From NCBI GenBank assembly GCA_017860555.1, contig JAGDMJ010000270.1, positions 1 through 5,210 of the forward strand: a stretch of 5,210 nt of DNA, in the 5' to 3' direction. Source of the DNA: Bacteroidota bacterium (GTDB lineage Bacteria > Bacteroidota > Ignavibacteria > UBA10030 > UBA6906). The notes beneath the pieces were generated by a model. That model made no database searches. It had not been told where the DNA came from and saw nothing but the letters and a program-made list of their open reading frames with translations. This document shows positions 1 through 5,210 of this stretch, one piece after another (within the stretch, counting starts at the first letter, position 1; each line of letters opens with the position of its first letter). A program made the position numbers and the translations under genes.

Positions 1-1207
1 CTTGAGCATCGCGGCGCTCTATTTGCCCGACGGGCTCCCTGCTCTTGCGGCGCGTGCCCCCGAATGGGGATCGCTCATGCCCACGACGACACTCTGGCCC
101 GACTACCTCACGCAGGCTCCAGCGACGTACCATCAGTATTTTGCTTTCGGGCCGCTGATCATGGCCAGTCTCGTCTGGCTCGTGTTCAAGCTCCTGGCGG
201 GTCCCCTCGGCTGGGACTTTGCGTTCTTCTTGACGACGAAGAACACACGCGAAGCCTCGCTCGCGGCCGGTGCCTGGACGCTCGGCCACACAGTGCGATG
301 GCTGATCGCGGGTTCGTTCCTGGCTTTCGGCGTTCATTACATGGGAACCAGCCAGAGCTTCGACGCCGAACGGATCATGCCAATCGTAGTGCGCAACCTG
401 CCGGTCGGGATCTCCGGACTTTTCATGGCCGTGCTCCTTGCCGCGTTGATGTCGACGCTGAGCGCCATCATCAACGTGACCAGCAACGTCGTCCTGAACG
501 ACTTCCTGAAGCGCTACTTTGCGAAGAACATGCCGGAGCAATCCCTTGTCCGTCTCGGCATGGTCGCTTCCTCGGCCGTCATGATCTTCGGATTTGCGCT
601 GAGCTTCATGTATGAGCAGATCGTCTCAGCCTGGGAGTTGCTGCTGTATGTCATGCTGACGATGATCATGGTGCCGGCAGCATTGCGGTGGCATTGGTGG
701 CGATTCAACGCCAAAGCCTTCCTCTGGAGCATGGCTGCGTCGACGGGTGTCGTGGTGGTTCATAAGGTGTTCCTGGACCACTTGCCGCTCTACTGGGCGA
801 TCCTTTTCCTCATGGGCGCGTCGTTCGTTGCAACTGTGCTCATTACTCTGGTGACGAAACCGTCCGACATGGAAACACTGGTCCGCTTCTATACGAAGGT
901 GCGTCCATTCGGCGTGTGGGGACCTGTGCGCTGCGAGGCGGTCCGGCGCGGGCTTGTTCCCGCAAATGATCCCGAGCCGATGTTTGACATCCTGAATTCG
1001 TTCATTGCATCGTTCTTCCAGTTTTGTCTGGGTGTCGTTCCATTGTACATGTTCCTGAAGGACTGGTCAAGCATGGGTTTGTGGCTGGCTCTGCTTCTTG
1101 TTACGGCGACGGTTCTGTACAAGACCTGGTACAAGCATCTCCCATCGAAAGATGAAGACAATCTCGAGGTGAGCAAAACACCTGTACTCATTCCCGAAGA
1201 ATCATGA
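1..1207 (+). CDS. Sodium:solute symporter (SSS family), 5'-truncated
   Basis: This is the C-terminal part (about 401 residues visible) of a sodium-coupled inner-membrane transporter of the SSS/SLC5 family (LeuT-like fold). The reading frame is open to the left edge, so the TTG at base 2 is not a credible start. SSS proteins are usually 500-650 residues, so about 150-220 N-terminal residues, including the first helices, should lie upstream. Visible residues are numbered from base 2. Hydrophobic helices lie near 48-66, 97-114, 135-158, 184-204, 210-228, 240-257, 262-284, 333-352 and 356-374. A KNTREA motif (80-85) matches the family's usual KN-x-REA loop. The helix with A148, S151 and T152 (ALMSTLSAIIN) corresponds to the helix of vSGLT that supplies Na2-site ligands, so sodium coupling looks intact. 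A soluble segment with RFYTKVRPFGVWGPV (295-309) precedes the last two helices, and the tail is charged. The substrate cannot be read from the sequence. The downstream glycosidase and phosphorylase suggest a sugar or oligosaccharide. Family is sure; substrate is inference. Confidence 0.93.
   Translation, partial: LSIAALYLPDGLPALAARAPEWGSLMPTTTLWPDYLTQAPATYHQYFAFGPLIMASLVWLVFKLLAGPLGWDFAFFLTTKNTREASLAAGAWTLGHTVRWLIAGSFLAFGVHYMGTSQSFDAERIMPIVVRNLPVGISGLFMAVLLAALMSTLSAIINVTSNVVLNDFLKRYFAKNMPEQSLVRLGMVASSAVMIFGFALSFMYEQIVSAWELLLYVMLTMIMVPAALRWHWWRFNAKAFLWSMAASTGVVVVHKVFLDHLPLYWAILFLMGASFVATVLITLVTKPSDMETLVRFYTKVRPFGVWGPVRCEAVRRGLVPANDPEPMFDILNSFIASFFQFCLGVVPLYMFLKDWSSMGLWLALLLVTATVLYKTWYKHLPSKDEDNLEVSKTPVLIPEES
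1204..1207 (+). promoter_or_regulatory. ATGA stop/start overlap coupling symporter and mannosidase
   Basis: The ATG of the mannosidase overlaps the TGA of the symporter by four bases. The only purine-rich stretch just upstream (GAAGA, 1196-1200) ends three bases before the ATG, which is too close for an efficient Shine-Dalgarno site. Initiation probably depends on ribosomes finishing the symporter. The overlap also supports this ATG as the true start, because the GH38 core begins only a few residues later. Confidence 0.75.
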
Positions 1208-3612
1208 AGAAACCGATCGTTCACCTGATCTGCAATGCACATCTCGATCCGGTCTGGCAATGGCGGTGGGAGGAGGGAGCGGCCGAGGCGGTGACGACCT
1301 TCGGCATTGCAGCCAGGTTGCTGAAAGAATTTCCCGATTTCGTTTTCAACCACAACGAAGCGATACTCTATCGCTGGGTCAGGGAGTACGACCCGGCGTT
1401 GTTCCGGGAGATCCGCCGGCTTGTGGCGGAAGGACGATGGTGCATCACCGGCGGCTGGGACCTGCAACCCGATGTGAACATGCCCGGGACGGAGGCGATC
1501 ATCCGGCACATCGCCGAAGGACGGCTCTTTTTCTTTGAGAATTTTGGGGTGAAGCCGAAGGTTGCCTACAACCTTGACTCGTTCGGACACAGCGGAGGGC
1601 TCCCGCAAATCCTCGTGCGGGCAGGTTACAAAATGTACATCCATATGCGGCCGGGAGAGAAGGACATGCCCCTTCCGTCAGACCTTTATCGATGGAAGGG
1701 CGCCGACGGGTCTGAAGTGGCTGTGTACCGGATTCCCTTTACTGCCTACAATACTTTTCACGGCAAGGCTGTGGACCGGATCCGCGAGGGTGTCGATCTA
1801 GCCCTCAGGCTCAACCGTGACACTCCGGTGTTCTGGGGCCTTGGCGACCACGGAGGAGGCGCAACGCGCAAAGAGCTCGAGCAGATCCGGGAACTCATGG
1901 GGTCTGAACACCGGGTCGAGATCGTACACAGTTCCACCGAGCGCTACTATGAGGCGATCCGTTCCGTCGTGGCGCAAGCCCCGGTGGTAACGGGCGACCT
2001 GCAGCGGATATTCACCGGATGCTACACGTCGATGTCCCGGTTGAAACGGCGGATGCAACTGAACCTTGGTCAGCTTGTGCAGACCGAAAGCCTGCGTACG
2101 GCTACCTGGTGGCTGCATGGTCAAGCCTACCCGTCTGAAGAACTCCGGGACGCCTGGCGTGACCATCTTTTCAATGACTTCCATGATATCCTGCCTGGCT
2201 CGTCCATTGAACCGGGCGAACTTGATGCACTGGACCTGTACGGACGCTCCTCCGAAACCTCGCGCCGGCTCCGCCTCGGAAGCGTGAGCGGCTTCTCCAA
2301 AGGATCTCCGCTGCCGCTGCAAATTCCCGTCACGGTTCTCAACGCAAATCCTGCCCTGACCGAAGTTCCGATAGAATTCGAATACATGATCGACCATGTG
2401 CCGAAATTCGACGGACTGTGGCATGCAAAGCTGTTCACGCTGGATGGGCGGGAGCTTGCCCTTCAGGAGGAAGCTCCTGAATCACTCCTTCTCGTGGATT
2501 CGTGGAGACGGAAAATGAGCTTCAGAGCATCCCTGCCGCAGGTGGGTGCCGCGCATTACAGCATCGAGGTTCATGAAGGGCCCCGGCAGGGTGTTCAAGC
2601 TGCTCCGCTGGTGCCTCACTCCTTGGATCCGGATTCGGGTCTGCTGACGAGCATCCGGTCAGGGGATGGAGAAGAACTCCTAGCCGGAAGCGCTCCGGTA
2701 CCGCTTGTGGTGGAAGACCTGGCGGATTCATGGGGGATGGAAGAGTGGAGCTACCGGAACGTACTCGGCTCGTTTGCCGTGGTGCCGGGCTCCTTCAGAA
2801 TTGTTGAGCATGGCCCCATCCGCCGGATTGCAGAAGCGAGATTCGAATATGGGAAGAGCACCATTGACTTCCGGACCATCGCGTATTCCGGCCTGTCTTT
2901 CATTGAGCTGCGGCTCCGCATTCAGTGGAACGAATGGCGCAAGCGGCTCAAGCTGTCCATCCCGACGGTCTTCGAGAATCCGGCTGTGTACTGCGAGGTC
3001 CCCGGAGGCGCCATCTCCCGGCCGGCTGATGGTCAGGAACATATCCAGGGGCGTTGGATGATTGTCAGCGGAGCGGCATCCGGGGATGCCCTTGCCATTG
3101 TGAACAGCGGGCAATATGGTTTCGATGTGAAAGAGGGAGAGGTTCGGATATCGGTGCTTCGCAGTTCTCTCTACTGTCACGAACGCACGTTTCCCGTGGA
3201 GCAAGCCCCCCGGCAGACCGTGCAGGACCAGGGGGTACATGAAGTCCGGCTGCTGCTAATGGCTGGCAGCCCGTCTGAACTCCGCGGCGAAGTAACGGGG
3301 CTTGCCGATTGGATCAGCGCGCCCCCTTTCGTGATGCCGCATTTCCCTGTCGGAGAGAAGACGCTGTCCGTGGAAGAACTTCTGACCCTGAATCCCCGGA
3401 CACTGAGACTGGTTGCCTGCAAGCAATCGTGGGATGGTCAAGCGCTCATCGTGCGGCTCCAGGAGACTGTTGGAGAGAAGACTGCAGGAGAAGTTCGCAT
3501 CGTAAAACCCGTGGTGACGTTGAAGCTCGATTTCGGGCCGTTCGAGATCAAGACGGTCAGGCTCGAGAGAGATGGAACGTGGAGGGAGGTAGAGATAGCA
3601 CAGGAATCCTGA
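1204..3612 (+). CDS. Alpha-mannosidase, glycoside hydrolase family 38
   Basis: This complete 802-residue enzyme belongs to the bacterial GH38 group (COG0383), zinc-dependent retaining hydrolases that release alpha-linked mannose. No signal peptide or membrane helix is seen, so it should act in the cytoplasm on imported glycans. The catalytic domain covers about residues 4-270. It opens with NAHLDPVWQWRWEEG (11-25), where H13 and D15 are expected zinc ligands. NLDSFGHSG (123-131) carries D125, the expected nucleophile and zinc ligand. A glycine-rich loop GDHGGG (214-219) follows. The three-helix middle domain (about 270-350) starts with FTGCYTS (270-276) and includes NDFHDILPGSSIE (324-336), where H327 is the remaining zinc ligand. 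Residues from about 375 to the end look like the usual beta-rich C-terminal region. All recognisable catalytic motifs are intact, and the length is somewhat shorter than E. coli MngB (about 880). Linkage specificity (alpha-1,2, -1,3, -1,6 or mannosylglycerate) cannot be told from sequence. It starts inside the symporter stop codon and lies 62 bases before a GH94 phosphorylase, which points to intracellular breakdown of one imported sugar. Confidence 0.95.
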   Translation: MKKPIVHLICNAHLDPVWQWRWEEGAAEAVTTFGIAARLLKEFPDFVFNHNEAILYRWVREYDPALFREIRRLVAEGRWCITGGWDLQPDVNMPGTEAIIRHIAEGRLFFFENFGVKPKVAYNLDSFGHSGGLPQILVRAGYKMYIHMRPGEKDMPLPSDLYRWKGADGSEVAVYRIPFTAYNTFHGKAVDRIREGVDLALRLNRDTPVFWGLGDHGGGATRKELEQIRELMGSEHRVEIVHSSTERYYEAIRSVVAQAPVVTGDLQRIFTGCYTSMSRLKRRMQLNLGQLVQTESLRTATWWLHGQAYPSEELRDAWRDHLFNDFHDILPGSSIEPGELDALDLYGRSSETSRRLRLGSVSGFSKGSPLPLQIPVTVLNANPALTEVPIEFEYMIDHVPKFDGLWHAKLFTLDGRELALQEEAPESLLLVDSWRRKMSFRASLPQVGAAHYSIEVHEGPRQGVQAAPLVPHSLDPDSGLLTSIRSGDGEELLAGSAPVPLVVEDLADSWGMEEWSYRNVLGSFAVVPGSFRIVEHGPIRRIAEARFEYGKSTIDFRTIAYSGLSFIELRLRIQWNEWRKRLKLSIPTVFENPAVYCEVPGGAISRPADGQEHIQGRWMIVSGAASGDALAIVNSGQYGFDVKEGEVRISVLRSSLYCHERTFPVEQAPRQTVQDQGVHEVRLLLMAGSPSELRGEVTGLADWISAPPFVMPHFPVGEKTLSVEELLTLNPRTLRLVACKQSWDGQALIVRLQETVGEKTAGEVRIVKPVVTLKLDFGPFEIKTVRLERDGTWREVEIAQES

Positions 3613-3674
3613 CAATGTAAGATTGCCTGGGCAGGACTCCACGCAGGGAAACTGAATAACAGTGAGACACTCCT
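3613..3674 (+). other. 62-base intergenic leader between mannosidase and phosphorylase
   Basis: This is the only non-coding stretch in the window. It has no strong stem-loop followed by a T-run, so it does not look like a Rho-independent terminator, and no clear -35/-10 pair was recognised. The simplest reading is that the transcript continues through it into the phosphorylase gene. A weak or regulated internal promoter or an RNA processing site cannot be excluded by eye. Confidence 0.6.
3661..3666 (+). promoter_or_regulatory. Probable weak ribosome-binding site of the GH94 gene
   Basis: The purine-rich AGTGAG ends eight bases before the ATG at 3675, a suitable distance for a Shine-Dalgarno sequence. 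It only partly matches the GGAGGTGA consensus. It supports the ATG at 3675 as start, as does the fact that similarity to cellobiose phosphorylases begins within the first residues (YGSFDD, then REYVITRPDTP). Confidence 0.45.
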
Positions 3675-5210
3675 ATGACCTACGGCTCCTTTGACGACCA
3701 GCAGCGCGAGTACGTGATCACCCGTCCGGATACGCCGCTTCCCTGGATCAATTATCTTGGATGTGAGGCCTACTTCGGGATCATCTCCAATACCGCAGGG
3801 GGCTATTCATTCTATCGCGATGCGCGCCTTCGTCGTTTGACCCGCTATCGCTATAACAATGTTCCCTTCGATGTGGGAGGGAGATACATCTATCTCCGCG
3901 ACAACGCCAGCAGTGAATTCTGGTCTCCTTCCTGGCAACCGACCCGCCATGAGCTTCACGACTATCGCTGCCGGCACGGCATGGGATACAGCATCATCGG
4001 ATCGACATGTAACCGCATCAAAGTTGAGACTCTGTATTTTGTTCCGCTCGGGGAGACTCTTGAGATCTGGCGTTGCAGGATCACCAATCTGCGCCGGCGC
4101 CCGGCGCGGTTGTCGGTTTTCTCAAGCATCGAATTCTGCCTCTGGGACGCACAGGACGACGCGACGAATTTTCAGCGCAACTTCAGCACGGGCGAGGTGG
4201 AAGTGGATGATGGTGTCATTTACCACAAGACCGAGTACCGTGAGCGTCGCAACCACTTTGCCTACTTCGCCTGCTCAGGTAGATTAGCGGGGTTCGACAC
4301 CCAGCGCGACGACTTTCTGGGCCCATACACGGGGTGGGAGGCGCCGGCAGCGGTAGCTCGCGGGCGATCATTCAACTCAGTGGCACATGGCTGGGCACCG
4401 ATCGGTTCGCACCATGTCAAGCTGACCCTGAAGCCGGGCGAAACAAAGGAGGTCACTTTTGTCCTGGGGTATCATGAAAATCCCGGGGAGGCGAAATTCG
4501 ATCCGGCCGGAACGCAGACGATCGACAAACATGCCGTGAAATCCATCATCGCCAGGTACAGGCAGGCGGCGGAAGTGCAGGCGGCGTTCGAGTCGCTGGG
4601 CGGCTACTGGGACCGACTGCTCGGGTTGTACCAGACGAGGACCCCCGACCGGCATGTCAACCGAATGGTGAATATCTGGAACGCCTATCAGTGCATGGCA
4701 ACATTTAATATGTCCCGCTCAGCGTCCTTCTACGAATCGGGCATCGGGCGAGGGCTGGGTTTCCGCGATTCAAACCAGGACCTCCTTGGATTTGTGCATA
4801 TGGTCCCGGAAAGGGCGCGGGAGCGCGTGCTCGACCTGGCATCCACGCAATTCGAGACGGGAGGCGCCTACCATCAGTACCAACCCCTCACCAAGAGAGG
4901 GAATAACGATATCGGCAGCAATTTCAATGATGATCCGCTCTGGCTCATCCTGGGCGTGGCGGCCTACCTGAAGGAAACGGGGGATTGGAGCATTCTCGAC
5001 GAGCCGGTGCCGTACGACAATAAGCCCGGAAGCGAGACTCCGCTGTACGAGCACCTGGAACGGAGCCTGCGGTACACGCTCGACCGCCTGGGGCCGCATC
5101 TGCTTCCCCTTATTGGCCGCGCCGATTGGAACGACTGTCTCAACCTGAACTGCTTCTCGGACACGCCGGGGCAATCCTTCCAGACCACGACCAACAGGGA
5201 GGGGAAGGTG
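3675..5210 (+). CDS. Cellobiose phosphorylase-like enzyme, glycoside hydrolase family 94, 3'-truncated
   Basis: The frame is open from the ATG to the window edge (512 codons, no stop). Cellobiose phosphorylases have about 810-825 residues, so roughly 300 C-terminal residues are missing. These inverting cytoplasmic enzymes convert cellobiose plus phosphate to alpha-glucose 1-phosphate and glucose. The N-terminal beta-sandwich region (about 1-280) has REYVITRPDTP (12-22), WINYLGCEAYFG, ISNTAGGYSFYRDARLRR and NFQRNFSTGEVEV, all typical of cellobiose phosphorylase. The (alpha/alpha)6 barrel then begins, with GRGLGFRDSNQD (358-369), which lines the sugar site, QYQPLTKRGNN, and GRADWNDCLNLN (481-492). 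In that last motif W485 and D487 match the Trp and general-acid Asp (W488/D490) of the Cellvibrio gilvus enzyme. As recalled, resemblance to Clostridium thermocellum cellobiose phosphorylase is close throughout. The phosphate-binding C-terminal loops lie outside the window and cannot be checked. Other GH94 activities (laminaribiose, chitobiose, cellobionate, beta-1,2-glucan) are less likely. It sits just after the mannosidase, probably in the same transcript. Confidence 0.94.
   Translation, partial: MTYGSFDDQQREYVITRPDTPLPWINYLGCEAYFGIISNTAGGYSFYRDARLRRLTRYRYNNVPFDVGGRYIYLRDNASSEFWSPSWQPTRHELHDYRCRHGMGYSIIGSTCNRIKVETLYFVPLGETLEIWRCRITNLRRRPARLSVFSSIEFCLWDAQDDATNFQRNFSTGEVEVDDGVIYHKTEYRERRNHFAYFACSGRLAGFDTQRDDFLGPYTGWEAPAAVARGRSFNSVAHGWAPIGSHHVKLTLKPGETKEVTFVLGYHENPGEAKFDPAGTQTIDKHAVKSIIARYRQAAEVQAAFESLGGYWDRLLGLYQTRTPDRHVNRMVNIWNAYQCMATFNMSRSASFYESGIGRGLGFRDSNQDLLGFVHMVPERARERVLDLASTQFETGGAYHQYQPLTKRGNNDIGSNFNDDPLWLILGVAAYLKETGDWSILDEPVPYDNKPGSETPLYEHLERSLRYTLDRLGPHLLPLIGRADWNDCLNLNCFSDTPGQSFQTTTNREGKV

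Noticed and set aside
2..4. TTG as a possible start of the symporter
   Set aside because: The visible protein lacks the N-terminal helices of the SSS fold and begins in the middle of a domain, so the true start must lie upstream.
64..615. 183-codon open frame on the + strand inside the symporter
   Set aside because: It lies in an alternative frame of a gene with conserved SSS motifs. Its Arg/His/Asp-rich translation looks like out-of-frame coding sequence.
889..1644. 251-codon open frame on the - strand
   Set aside because: It straddles the symporter/mannosidase junction opposite two genes with clear family motifs, and its translation is Pro/Arg/His-rich without recognisable domains. It is a shadow of GC-rich coding sequence.
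1798..2424. 208-codon open frame on the - strand
   Set aside because: It is entirely antisense to the GH38 gene across its catalytic and middle domains and shows no recognisable motif.
3624..3633. Inverted repeat TGCC-TG-GGCA after the mannosidase stop, considered as a terminator or operator
   Set aside because: The arms are four bases with a two-base centre, too small for a stable hairpin, and no T-run follows. Such short repeats are expected by chance.
3859..4287. 142-codon open frame on the + strand
   Set aside because: It is out of frame within the GH94 gene, whose own frame is continuous and rich in family motifs. The translation is Ser/Thr/Arg-rich and low in information.

Overview
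This window holds three genes on the + strand that lie end to end and look like one carbohydrate-use operon. There is the C-terminal two-thirds of a sodium:solute symporter (SSS family), a complete 802-residue family GH38 alpha-mannosidase, and the N-terminal 512 residues of a family GH94 glycoside phosphorylase that closely resembles cellobiose phosphorylase. The first gene enters from the left edge and the third runs off the right edge with no stop codon. Almost every base is coding. The only gap between genes is 62 bases, before the phosphorylase.

Layout. Symporter (1-1207) and mannosidase (1204-3612) share an ATGA stop/start overlap, which suggests translational coupling. A short leader with a weak ribosome-binding site and no visible terminator (3613-3674) then leads into the phosphorylase (3675 to the end). 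No RNA genes, mobile elements, CRISPR arrays or convincing promoters were seen.

How the genes may work together. The symporter would bring an oligosaccharide or sugar into the cell using the sodium gradient. The mannosidase, which has no signal peptide, would remove alpha-linked mannose in the cytoplasm. The phosphorylase would split a beta-1,4-glucosyl disaccharide with phosphate, giving alpha-glucose 1-phosphate and glucose and saving one ATP. A substrate with both alpha-mannose and cellobiose units would explain the pair. Xanthan-type polysaccharides, with a cellulose-like backbone and alpha-1,3-mannose branches, are the best-known example. This is an inference from gene content, because no xanthan-specific enzyme lies inside the window.

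Organism. The sequence is bacterial, moderately GC-rich (roughly 55-60% by eye) and has compact operon-style spacing. SSS transporters placed beside cytoplasmic glycosidases are common in Bacteroidota/Ignavibacteria-type and Verrucomicrobia/Planctomycetes-type heterotrophs, but nothing here fixes the phylum.
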